From contig NW_008705592.1 in NCBI RefSeq assembly GCF_000186865.1, positions 89,700 through 153,699 on the forward strand: DNA of 64,000 bases, given 5' to 3'. Positions within the stretch are counted from its first letter, which is position 1. Each line of letters begins with the position of its first letter. The notes under the pieces are model-generated. The model made no database searches. It was not told the DNA's origin and was given only the letters and a program-made list of their open reading frames with translations. Of the stretch, positions 27,406-38,309 are shown piece after piece. The DNA is from Aureococcus anophagefferens (lineage: Eukaryota; Sar; Pelagophyceae; Pelagomonadales; Pelagomonadaceae). The translations under genes and the position numbers were made by a program.

Positions 27406-28701
27406 ATGGTCGCGTCGCCGAGCGCCGCGGCCTGGACGGCGCGGAGCGGCGGCGTCACGTCGCTCGACGACTGCGGCGGCGGCGTCGCCGTCGGGACGGC
27501 GACGCTCCAGGGCTGGCGCGACGCCCAGGAGGACGCCCACGTCGTCGACGCCCAAAGCGACGGCGCGCTGCTCCTGGGGCTCTTCGACGGCCACGGCGGC
27601 GCGGCGGCCGCGGCCATGGCCGCGCGCGAGCTCGGCGGATGCGCGGCCGGCGCGACGAACGGCGCGGCGCTCGCGGCCGCGCTGCTGCGCGTCGACGGCG
27701 CGCTCCGGCGCGCGCACGCGGCGCGCGGCGGCTTCGGCGAGGTGGGCTGCACGGCGCTGGCCGTCGCCGTCACGCCCGCAACCATCGCCGCGGCCTGGCT
27801 CGGCGACACGGTGGGGCTCGCGTGCCGCGGCGGCGCCGTCGCAAGTTTAGGACGGCCGCACGCGCCGTGCGACGCGGGCGAGCGCGCGCGCATCGAGGCT
27901 TTAGGCGGCGTGGTCCTGCGGAACCGCGTCAACGGCCGTCTAGGCGTCGCGCGGGCGCTGGGCGACTTCGACTTCAAGGCCGACGCCGCCGACGGCTGCT
28001 TGGTGTCGCCGGCGGCGGATTTCGTAGATATACCGCGCGAGGCGGGACACGAGTTCCTCGTGCTCGCCTGCGACGGTCTGTGGGACGTCTTCGCGCCGGA
28101 CCAGGCCGCGCGCTTCGTCGAGGCGGCCTGGGGCCGCGGCGCGCGGAGCCCCGACGACGTCGCGCGGCGCCTCGCGCACGGCGCGCTGCTCCGGGGCTCC
28201 AAGGACAACATCTCCGTCGTTTTGGTCATGCTCGACGGGCCGGGCCTCGCGGCGCGCCTCGAGCGGGACGCGGCGCGGCGGGACTTGCCGGTGGACGCGC
28301 CGACGTTCGACGACGCGGCGTTCGGCGAGGCGCCCGCGCCGGCGCCCGGGGCCGTGCCCGAGGCGTTCCCGGCGACGCCGGGCTCGCGGGGCGACCTGCG
28401 CCGGGCCCAGACGCCCCAGCGGCCCTGCCTGTCGCCCGCGGCGCCGCTCGCGTCCGCCGCGCTCTTCGCGGACGACGGCGCCGCGATCGGGGGCGCGACG
28501 GTCGAGGCCCTCGGCGACGCGGGCGTCGCCGCGCTCCTCGGCCGCATGGGCCTGGGCCACTACGAGGCGGCCCTCGCCGGCGTCGACGGCCGCGCGCTCC
28601 TCGCGCTGGACCGCGCCGCGCTCCGGGGCCGCGGCTTCGACGACGCGGACGCGCTCTACCTCTGCGGCGCGCTCTACCTCTGGATGGACCTGCGCTTCTA
28701 G
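27406..28701 (+). CDS. PP2C protein phosphatase with C-terminal SAM-like domain
   Basis: 431 residues from the ATG in gtgaaatgg. The PP2C fold (about 20-290) has all metal-binding motifs: GWRDAQEDAHVV, LGLFDGHGG, ACDGLWDVF and SKDNISVVLVML. It should be a Mg/Mn-dependent Ser/Thr phosphatase. Residues ~365-430 form a SAM-like helical module (ALLGRMGLGHYEAALAGVDG, LLALDRAALRGRGF), which would give oligomerisation or targeting. A Pro/Ala linker joins the two. It is divergent from the C2orf81-like gene. Confidence 0.85.
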   Translation: MVASPSAAAWTARSGGVTSLDDCGGGVAVGTATLQGWRDAQEDAHVVDAQSDGALLLGLFDGHGGAAAAAMAARELGGCAAGATNGAALAAALLRVDGALRRAHAARGGFGEVGCTALAVAVTPATIAAAWLGDTVGLACRGGAVASLGRPHAPCDAGERARIEALGGVVLRNRVNGRLGVARALGDFDFKADAADGCLVSPAADFVDIPREAGHEFLVLACDGLWDVFAPDQAARFVEAAWGRGARSPDDVARRLAHGALLRGSKDNISVVLVMLDGPGLAARLERDAARRDLPVDAPTFDDAAFGEAPAPAPGAVPEAFPATPGSRGDLRRAQTPQRPCLSPAAPLASAALFADDGAAIGGATVEALGDAGVAALLGRMGLGHYEAALAGVDGRALLALDRAALRGRGFDDADALYLCGALYLWMDLRF

Positions 28702-29043
28702 GCGCGCGTAAAAGGGAGCCCGCCGAGGAGGCCGTCGGACGTGTGTGCGCGCGCCTCGAGGGCTGCCAGTGGCAATTAGCGAGGGAGAGAGAGAGATCGC
28801 ATGGCTCGCGAGACCGGAGTCGAGCTCGATCCGCTCTCCCAGGTTTTTGGACGAGCCTCGTCGCGAGTGTGCCCCTTGTGCGCGCCAACTCGCGCCCCAG
28901 CCACACCAGACGCTCCGCGCCGCCGCCGCCGGGCCGCGCCGGAACGCGCGAGACCCCAGCCCCGCGCGCCGCGACCGCCGCGCCGCTTCGGGAGCCGCGC
29001 GCCTCGCCAAAGGGCCACTTCGGTCGCTGCCGGAAACGCCGCC

Positions 29044-32000
29044 ATGTCGGACAGCGACGAGTCCATGCCGGGCCTGGTCGACGCGGCGTCGAGCAGCGAC
29101 GAGTCCGACGCCGACGAGCCCGTCGCGCGCGCGGGCGGCGGCGGCGCGCGCGGCGGCGGCGCCGCGGCGGCGGCCGCGGCCGCGCCCGCGCCCGCGGCCG
29201 CCGCGGGCATGTCGCGGGGCTTCCTCAACGGGAAGAAGGGCGGGGCCCGGGCCCCGGCGCCGGCGGCCGCGGCCGCGGACGGCGGCGACTCCGACGGGGA
29301 CAGCATGCCGGGCCTCGCGCAGTCGAGCTCGAGCGACGATTCCGCCGCCGAGAGCGGCGGCGACGAGTCCGACGAGTCCGACGACGAGCCGCCGGCGCCG
29401 ACGCCGGCGGCGGCGCCGTCGGGCGCGCTGGACCTCGCGGAGTGGAGCGTGCGCGACCTCAAGAAGGAGATGGCGGCCAAGGGCCTGTCCGCGGACGGGA
29501 TGGTCGAGAAGGCCGAGTTCGTCGCCGCGATCCGCCGGTTCCGCGAGGACCGCGACCTCGCGCTCGCGCACCAGGTCCAGGAGGCGGAGCTCGCCGGCGA
29601 CGGCGGCGAGACCCACGACGTCGACGCGACCTGGGCGACGGACCGCCTGGGTTTGCTGGGCCTCGACGACATCGTCCACGACGTCGTGCCCCAGATGCTC
29701 GACGCGAACGCGGACGAGCACGACACGCGCGCGCTCGTCGAGGCCGTCGTGCCCGAGGGCGACGCCCGGGAGCAGTTCCTTATGGATTTGTTCGAGCGCC
29801 AGCGCATGCGGCGCGAGCGGCGGGCCGCCGCCGGCCGCCTGGGCGGCGACGCCGAGGCGGCCGTCGAGGCGGCGGGCGGCGGCGACGTCGCCGCGCTCGT
29901 CGAGGTGCTCGAGAAGCCCGGCGTCGACAAGGCGGCCCTCGCGGCGTCCCTCGGCGGGCCCCTCCGCGACACGCCCCTCGTCGCGGCCTGCCGCCGCGAC
30001 CACACGGAGTGCGCGTTCCACCTCCTGTCGGCGGGCGCGGACCCGGACGCGCGCGCGGACGACGGCGCGACGCCCCTGGGCCTCGCCGCCGTCGGCGGCT
30101 TCCACGCGACGGCCAAGACGCTCCTCTTCGACTTTAGCGTCGACGCGTCCGTCGTCGAGGGCCGCACGATCGGCGAGATCGCGAGCCTCTACGCGGCGTG
30201 CTGCCCGACGCGCGAGGCGCTGGCCAAGGGCGAGGACACGGTCGCGAGCAACGACACGCGGGACCCGCGGGACGTCTACGCGACGCTCTTCAAGGTCCAC
30301 ACGACGACGCTGACGCGGACCATGCGCACGTGGAAGGCGGACCTCGAGGCCGTCGCCAAGGTCCGCGTGCAGCGCGTGGGCCTGAGCCTCTCCTACGAGA
30401 CGGCGCTCGCGCGCGCGGGCGCCGACGGCGGCGGCGCGACCTGGACCGGCACGCCCCTCGAGCTCGCCGTGCGGGCCGACAAGCTCCGCCTGGTCGAGGT
30501 GCTCCTCGAGCACGGCGCGGCCGTCGCGGGCAAGCGCGTCGTCGACGTGCCGCTCTACGACGCCATGGAGGCGCGGCGCTTCGGCAAGTACCTGCGGGGC
30601 CTCGCCGACGACGAGAAGGACAACCTCATCGCGCGCCCCGGCGACGTCGAGCGCGGGTTCGAGGACCTCGACACGCTCTGCGGCAACATCGGCGCGGCGA
30701 CGGCGCCCGCCGAGGCCGCGCGGCTCCGCGCGCTCGCGGCGGGCCACGACGCCCGGGGCAGCGGCCGCGACGTGAGCGCCGAGTTCGAGCGGCGCCGGCG
30801 CCGCGCGCTCCTCTGGCGCTGCTCGCTCCTGCTCGCGCGCAGCGGCTGCGGCGACGTGCTCAGCTTCGTCGCCGCGGGCCAGAAGAAGGGCGGCCACATC
30901 TTTGCCAACGGGGACATGCCCGACGGCGTCAAGGGGCTCCGCGAAGCCCGAGAGGCGCTGGAGAAGTGCGCGTCGCTGGCCTACCAGGTCGCCAAGGAGT
31001 ACGAAGACTTCCCGACGCCGCCGGCGACGACGGACGACGCCGAGGACGCGCTCAAGGCCCGCGCGGCCGCCGTGGGCAAGGAGAACCCGCTGGGCTTCGA
31101 CGGCAAGGCGCTCGCCCACGCCTTCCAGCTCGTCGCGCTCCAGCGCCTTACGAACGTCGTCGCCTTGGAGGCGAGTTTACTCACGGCGACGAACCCGTCG
31201 CGCGAGGGCGTGGCTGACGTCATCCCCGGCTACTTGGACGCGGGGGGCGCGTCCGCGTCCTGGCTCGACGCCTGGCTCAAGGCCGTCAAGGGCAACGAGG
31301 CCAAGTCCGCGGCGCGCGTCGCGACGGCGCTCGCGACGGCCGTGTCGAAGTGGCGGGAATCGGCGCCCAGGTTACGCGATTTGGTCGCGGCGGCCGACGA
31401 AGGCTCCGAGCAGACGCTGAGCAGCTGGAAGTCCGCGGCGAAGCTCAAGGACTTCCGGCCCGCCAAGCTCGCCGTGGCCGTGGCGTCCCAGAAGCCCAAG
31501 GCCGCGGCCGCGGCGCCCGCGGCGCCCGCGGCGGCGGCGGCCGCGGACGAGCCCAAGCCGGCCCTCACGGCGAAGCAGCGCGAGAAGGAGAAGAAGCGGG
31601 CGAAGAAGCAGAAGCAGCGCGAGGAGGCGGAGCGCCAGGCCCGCGAGGCCGAGGACGCGCGCGCGGCGGCGGCGGCGGCCGAGGCCGACCGGCCGCCGCC
31701 GACGCCCGAGGAGCAGCGCGCGGCCGCGGAGCGGCGCAAGAAGGAGCTCGCGGACCAGGCGAAGCGCGAGGAGGCGGCGGCCAAGGAGCGCGCGGCGCGC
31801 GCAGACCGCGAGCGGAAGCGCGAGGAGAAGGCCGCGCGCGACGCGCGGCGGAAGCTCCGGGACGACGCGCGCCGCGAGCTCTGGCGGCCCGCGCAGACGG
31901 CGCTCGCCGAGGTCAAGGCCCGGGACCTCGAGCTCAAGCTGAAAGCTTTACCCTGGGCGACGCTCGTCAAGCGCTACGGCATCTCCGTCGACGAGGACGA

Positions 32001-35000
32001 GCTCTCGGGCTACTAGGGCGCGGGGTCGCGGCGCGCGGACGCGCGCCAGGCCCACGTGCTCGTCGCGGACCGCGTCCTCGGCTGGTTCGCGGACCGCGAC
32101 GGCGCCTGGCGCGACCGCGCGCTCGACGTGCTCGGCGCCGTCGCCCGGGGCCCGCTCGCGGACCCCTTGAAGGGCAAGGGCGCGCGCGCGGGCCTGCGGA
32201 CCGCGCCCCTGGACGGGTCCATGCTCCTGCTCTACTCGGCGTTCAAGGACGCGTCGGGCGCCGTCGGCGTGCTCGCCTGGTGCGCCGTGCGGAAGGCCAA
32301 CCTCAACGACTTCGTCGAGAAGATCCTCGAATCCCTGGACCGCCGCGCGGGCGTCTCCGAGGACGAGGCGCCGTTCCTGACGCTCCGCGCGGACCACGTG
32401 CTGCTGTCGCCGGGCAAGAACACGCCCATGAAGCTCTACGTCGCGGCCTGCGAGTCCCTCCCCGGCGGCCGCGCGCCCGGCGCCGTCAAGGCCGCCGTCG
32501 GCGAGAACCGGTGGCGGCCGGACCTGCGGCTCACGGAGAAGGAGGCCGGCGCCGTCGCCGACGACGGCGCGCCGTCCATGGTCCTGGGCCGCAGCGGCAC
32601 GGGCAAGACCGTGTGCATGGCGCGGCGCATCGCGCGCGACCGCGCGGACCACGCGGACCGCGAGCTGCTGTTCGTCGCGCGGTCCCAGGCGCTCTGCAAC
32701 TTCGTCCGGGACGCGGCGTGCCGCGGCGACGCCGACGCGCGCGCCGCGGGCGAGCCGCGCGCGGCCGCCAAGTTCCTCACGGTCAACGACCTGTTGCCCC
32801 TCCTCGAGGAGAAGACGAAGAACATGGCCGCGGGCTGCAAGAGCGACGTGCGCACGCCCTGGCGCCGCATGCGCTACTACCGGCGCGTCGACGGCGTCGA
32901 CTTCCGCCGCGACCGCGATCTGCGGCTGACGGACGAGGACTACGCCAAGGCCAACGGCAACTACAGCTCCGAGAACGACACGGACTCGAGCGACGACGAC
33001 TCGAGCGACGACGACGACGGCGCGGGCGGCGCGCGCGCGACGCAGTTCGGGGCCATGAGCTTCAAGGTCCGCGGCTCGTGCTGGCCCGCGGCGGATCTCG
33101 TGGATTTCTCGCGGTTCCGCGACGAGTTCTGGGACAAGTGCGGCGCCGAGCGGTCGCGGAAGAACGAGTCGCTGTCGCCGACGTTCTGCTGGGTCCAGAT
33201 CCAGTCCTTCATCAAGGGGTCCGTAACTCCTTTAATCCGCGGCGAGCCGCTCGAGCGCGACGAGTACATCGACGAGTCCGGCGCCATCTCGAAGCGCCGC
33301 GCGACGGGCCTGAGCAAGCAGGACCGCGAGGACTGCTACGACGTCTTCGTGTCCTACGAGCGCGAGCTCCGCCACCGGCAGTGTGCAAATCAACCAGTGA
33401 GCTGGGACGTCGGGGCCAAACTTCAGAATTCTCTAGCTCGGTCAAATCGAAGTCGATTCGGCTGATTTTTGGACGAATCGATTGCTCTCAGCGAGTTCTC
33501 GAAGCACGGCGGAAGTGCTCGTGTCAAAACATTCGAATACGCGCACATTGAAGTCGGGTTGAAGATTTGATTTGCACACAGGCCACCGGCGGCTCTGGGA
33601 CGCGACGGACCGGGAAGTCGCTTTAATCCAGCGCGTCCTCGAGGAGGGCTTCGTCGCCACGACGCCCCTCGAGGCCTCGAAGCGCGACGGCGGCGCCATG
33701 GCCATCCTCGACCACGTCTACTGCGACGAGGTCCAGGACATGACGCAGGCGACGCTCGCCGTCTTACTCCTGGCCGTCGGCAACCGGCCCGAGCGCCTCT
33801 TCGTCTGCGGCGACACGGCCCAGGCCATCCAGGACGGCGTCGCCTTCCGCTTCAGCGACCTCAAGGAGACGATCTACGAGCTCCAGAAGGAGGTGAAGAC
33901 GCGGTCGGGCCGCGGCGCCGCGGCGATGGCCGCGGCGTCGGACCGGAGCGGCGCCGCGGCCGCGTCGAAGAAGCTCTTCAAGCTCACGAACAACTACCGC
34001 ACGCACGCGGGCATCCTCGGCGCCGCCAACGCCGTCCTCGACTTGCTGGAGCAGGCCTTCCCCAACAGCGTCGACGTCATGGAGAAGGACGCGGGCGTCT
34101 CGACGGGCCCCCGGCCGACGTTCAGCCACGAGCGCCCGGTCCTCGACGACCTGCCCAACGCGACGCTCCTCATGCGCGCGGAGCCCCTCCGCGACGCGCG
34201 GCGGCGCCTCGCCGCGGAGCGCGACGACCGCCGCGCGCTCGTCGAGGAGCGCGAGGGCGCGGTGGGCGCGTCCGACGACCGCGACGCGGTGCTCGACCGC
34301 GCGGACGCGGCGCTCAAGGCCGCGGCGGCGGACATCGCCGACGAGGCCGAGGAGGCGGCGGCGGCCTGGCACGCCGAGGTCAAGGCCGCGCGCAAGGCCT
34401 ACGACGCGGAAACCAAGCGCCGCGACGCGGACGCGAAGAAGCGGCGCGCGAAGCGCGACGCGTGGCTCGCGGACCGCGACAAGCAGGCCAAGAAGGCCAA
34501 GGCCGACCTGGCCAAGCTCGCGAAGAAGCGCGCGCGCTTCGAGGGCGCCGACGGCGACGCGGGCGCGCGGCGCCGCGCGTCGGACCGGCGGGCCGCGGAG
34601 CTCGAGGCCGCGCGCGCGTCCGCGGAGCAGGTCTACAACCAACGCGCGCGCGAGGCCCTCGACCTCTGGAACACGCCGTCACCCATGGACGCGAACAAGC
34701 ACCGCGTCGTCGCCACCGCGGTCGTCGGCGGCGACGCCGCGCGCGTCCAGGGCATCGTCGCGGGCCTCGTCGCCGAGGAGGTCGAGGCCGACGTGTTGCT
34801 GGGGGACATGGAGGAGGAGGACATCGCGGATTGCATCGCGCCGGACCCCGCCGCGGCGCAGATCCGCGCCCTCATCGTCCGCCGCGGCGGCGCGCGGCTT
34901 TTAGCGGACCCGCGCGCGCTCATCGGCGACTACGCGCGCGCGCTCACGCCGGCCGCCGAGGCGTCCGTCGCGCCCCTCGAGCACTTCGTCGCCGTCGAGC

Positions 35001-36239
35001 AACGGGCGAACGCGGACCGCTGCGCCGCGGAGGACTTCGACGCGCAGGAGGCCGCGCTCCGGAGCGCGTCGTCGGCGCCGCGCGAGCCGCCCGCGGACCT
35101 CGACGAGCCGGACCTCCCGGCGCTCGTCAAGCCCACGGAGGACCACTCGCCCGCGGGCCGGGCCGCCTACAAGGCCGAGTACGTCCGGGCCCGCGCGACG
35201 GCGCCGACGCTCGCGGAGTTCGGCGTCGACGCGGCCGAGGTCGCCGCGCGCGCGAAGCGCCGCAAGAAGGCGTCCAAGGCCGCGGAGCGCGCCGACGCCG
35301 GCGCCATCGACGCGGAGATCCGCCGGCGCCGCGCCGCCGCGGGCCTGACGCCGTCCGCGCTGCACTGCGCGGAGCTCCTCGACAACAAGCTCGTGTCGAC
35401 GCGCGTCTTCAGCGTCCAGGAGTTCAAGGGCCTCGAGGAGGAGGCCGTGGTTCTGGTCGACTTCTTCGGCTCCGCGGACAAGGAGACGGCCAAAGCCTGG
35501 CGCGACCTCTTCAAGGCGCGCCGCGAGGGCCGCGGCGACTTCTCGGACCTGAGCCGGCGCCGCGCGCTCGAGCGCGACCTCAAGCTCCTCTACACGGCGC
35601 TGACGCGCCCCCGGAGCCGCCTCGTCATCCTCGAGCTCACGAAGGAGGGCGCGGCGTCCGACGCGGCCAAGTTCTTCACGGCCAAGCCCGCCGACGGCGC
35701 CGCGCCGCTCGCCGAGAAGCACAAGCGGTCCACCAAGGAGAAGAAGAAGAGCGCCGACGGCGCGACGCTCAGCGCCGACGAGTGGCGCAGCCGCGGCGCC
35801 CTCATCGCGCGCGTCGCCACGGAGCGCGCCGAGGGCGACGCGGGGGTCTCCGCGGGCGACCTTGACGCGCGGCTCGGCGAGGCGCGCGACTGCTTCCGGA
35901 ACGCCGAGGACGCCGAGCTCGAGCACCGCTGCGACGCCGTCATCGCCTGCGCCAAGGCCGTCAAGGACGTCCGCGCCAAGGTCGCCGACGCGCGCGGCCG
36001 CGACAAGGGCGACCGCGACGACGACGACGACGCCAAGCCCAGCGCCGCGGAGGAGGCCGCGGCGGCGGCCGTCGCCGAGGCCCTCGGCAGCCTCGCCCTC
36101 GACGAGGCCCTCGCCATCTGCAAGGCCGCGGACACGGGCGAGGCGAACAAGGCGCTCGACGACCTCGCGGGCGACATCAAGACGCTCAATCCCTCCCCTC
36201 CCCCCCCCTGTGAATCCGGTAGTGGGTTACCGGAAGTAG
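29044..36239 (+). CDS. TRANK1-like ankyrin / superfamily I helicase
   Basis: Exon 29044-33370 joins 33582-~36239 across a family A introner, in frame. The protein starts MSDSDESMPGL with acidic Ser-rich tracts. A SAP-like segment lies at ~130-167, ankyrin repeats at ~308-362 and ~469-495, and a long Ala/Glu/Lys coiled coil at ~840-950. A UvrD/Rep-like SF1 helicase follows: Walker A GRSGTGKT (32589), Walker B YCDEVQDM (33721), CGDTAQAIQDG, NNYRTHAGIL, a motif V EFKGLEEEAVVL (35423) and motif VI LYTALTRPRSRLVI (35590). Ankyrin plus UvrD-like helicase is the TRANK1 architecture. An in-frame TAG at 32014 interrupts the first exon; a 63-nt GT-AG intron (31987-32049) would remove it. At the 3' end the frame runs through a poly-C tract without a stop; a one-base slip would end it at 36239. 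Confidence 0.75.
31987..32049 (+). other. Possible 63-nt intron around an in-frame TAG
   Basis: The stop at 32014-32016 is the only one in ~4.3 kb of otherwise open frame. GTCGACGAGG at 31987 and GCGCCAG ending at 32049 delimit 63 nt, a multiple of three, whose removal links KRYGIS to AHVLVAD. The size matches other short introns in the window. If it is not spliced, the gene is split or inactive. Confidence 0.45.
33379..33581 (+). mobile_element. Introner family A copy (A5)
   Basis: 203 bp with perfect duplication GCCACCGG (33371-33378, 33582-33589), sense in the TRANK1-like gene. The intron is 33371-33581 with donor GC (GCCACC) and acceptor CACACAG; the junction reads RELRH / RRLWDATD. The unused left end has mutated to CAGTGTGC. 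Confidence 0.9.
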
Positions 36240-38186
36240 CTCGCGGGGTCGTCGTAGGGGTCGTCTGCGACGGGCGCGTCCGCGGCGCCGAGCGCGACGG
36301 GCGCGTCCGCGGCGCCGACGTAGTTCGCGAGGTCGCCGTAGCGCGTCACCTCGACCTCGCCGTCGACGAGCCGCGCCTCGAAGCCCGAGGCCGCGGCCCG
36401 CGAGTTCCAGGAGCGGCGCAGCTGCGGGTGCGCGGCGACCGCCGGCGGCGGCGGGGCGGCGGCGGCGGCGGCCGGCGGGTGCGGGGGCCGCGGGCGCGCC
36501 GCGAGCTGCGGGTGCGCCGGGGCCGGCTCCCGGGGCGCGGCGTCCGGCGGCGGCGGGGCCTCGCGGGGCGAGAGCTCGCCCGCGGCGTCGACGCGGGCCG
36601 TCGACGACCGGCGCCGCTCGGGCGGGCGCCGCGGCGGCGGCGACTCGCGCGCGAGGAAGCGCCAGCCCGGCGCGCCCCGCGACCGGCGCCGCCCGCGCCA
36701 CCGCGCGTCGGCCTCGTTGTCGGAGCTGTCGTCGCTGTGGAGCCGCGGGTCGCCCCAGCGCGCGGCCTCGTAGCTCTCCGGTACGGCGTCGTCGTCGCGC
36801 CGGGGCACGCGGCGCAGCGACGCCCGCACGCGCGCGACCTCGCCGAGCGGGTCCAGCAAGGTCGCGCCGCGGACGCGCCGCGGCGCGCCGGGGCCGACGA
36901 AGGCCGCGGACCACCTGTGTGGGAAACAACCAGTGGAACGCCCTGCCCAGCAAAAACTTCAAACCTCTCTATCTCGGTCAAATCGAAGTCGTTTTGGCTG
37001 ATTTTTAGACAGAAGTCGGGTCGAAGATTTGATTTCCACACAGCGGACCACGCGCGCCAGGAAGGGATGAGCCTCTCCGGCGGGTCGCGCTCGCGGCGCC
37101 GGCCCGCCCAGTGCGAAACCCAGGGCCGCCGCGGGCTCGGCCGCGCCGCGACGCTCGGCTGCACGGGCAGGGGCGGCTCGGACGCCGACCGGGGCGCGCG
37201 GCGCGCGCGCCGCGGCGGCCCGTCCTCGCGCGCGGATATCGCGCCCGCGTCGTCGTCGACGTCCGCGCCCAGGTCCAGGGTGCCCGCGCCGAAGACGACG
37301 TCGCCGTCGACGACGCCGCCGTCGGCGGCGCCCGGCGGCGGCGGCGGCGGCGCGCGCGACGGCCGCGACGGCGACGCGGCCTCGGGGCGCTCGGCGCCGT
37401 CGACGAAGTCGCGCCGCGGCGACCGCGGCGTGGCGACGTCGTCCATGCGCAGGTCCCCGGTGCCCCAGTCGATGTCGTCGTCGTCCATCGACGCGTCGCT
37501 CGCGCGGAACGGCCGGGAGAAGGAGTGCGTCCCGGTGCCCCAGTCGACGGACGACGGCCGCGCGGCGAAGATGTCCCGCTCGGCGAGCGTCTCCGTCGCG
37601 CGGCGCTCGGCCGGCGCGGACAGGTCGAGCGTGCCCGCGCCGAAGGAGACGTCCTCGTCGGCGAGGCGGCAGGCCTCGGCGAAGAGCGACGACCGGCGCG
37701 CGAGGTCCGCGATCGCTCCGAGGGACGGCGGCGGCGCCGCGGCCGCGACGGCCGGCGGCGGCGTCCCGCGCGTGCGCCAGTAGGACTGGGGCGTGCCGCT
37801 GCGCCGCCGCGCGGGCCGCCGCCGCGGCCGCTCCTCGGAGCCCGTCGCCGCGCGCGTGCGCCAGTACGTCGGCGTGGGCTCGGACCGGCGGCCCGCCGCC
37901 GGCGCGCTCGACCGCCGCGGGCTCGGCGTCGCCGGGAGCGCCGGGCCCGACGCGAGGGGCGCGTCGCGGCCCGGGCGCCCGGCCGCGAGCTTGACCTTGT
38001 GGGAATTGATGGGGTTCGGCTTCACGCCGACGCCCATCTTCACCCTGCGAGGGCGCGGCCGCGTCGAAGGAGGCGGGGAAAGGAGTCGGACGCGGCGACG
38101 AGCATGTAGCTCTTCGGCGCGTCGCGGTCGTTGGCGCCGTGGACGACCGCGAAGCGCTCCATCAACTGGCGGGCCTTGGAGTCCAT
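36227..38186 (-). CDS. Disordered protein with repeated GxGTL / WGTG motifs
   Basis: Three exons (38186-38104, 38044-37052, 36914-36227) give 588 codons in frame. Intron 1 is 59 nt with an inferred GC donor; intron 2 is a deleted family A introner. The start MDSKARQLMERFAVVHGAN is followed by a Pro/Arg/Ser-rich, probably unstructured protein. Short motifs recur: FGAGTLDL (twice), DWGTGTHSF and DWGTGDLRM; and YWRTRAATG and YWRTRGTPP. Such repeated short linear motifs suggest multivalent binding to one partner. The end overlaps the convergent helicase gene by 13 bp. No family recognised. Confidence 0.55.
36915..37043 (+). mobile_element. Introner family A copy (A6), internally deleted
   Basis: 129 bp with intact ends and perfect duplication CGGACCAC (36907-36914, 37044-37051). 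It lacks about 74 bp between the TTTTTAGAC core and the GAAGTCGGG right arm. It is still placed as an intron: donor GT (GTGGTC), acceptor CACACAG. Confidence 0.88.
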
Positions 38187-38309
38187 GGTGGGGCAGCCGA
38201 GATCTACGACCGAAGCCCGAAGTTGGCAGGCAAATGTTTCCAGGTCGATATTGGCGCAAAGGGGAAATGAGACCGTTGTTGAAGCCGCGGGCAGCGAACC
38301 GTGAACGCG

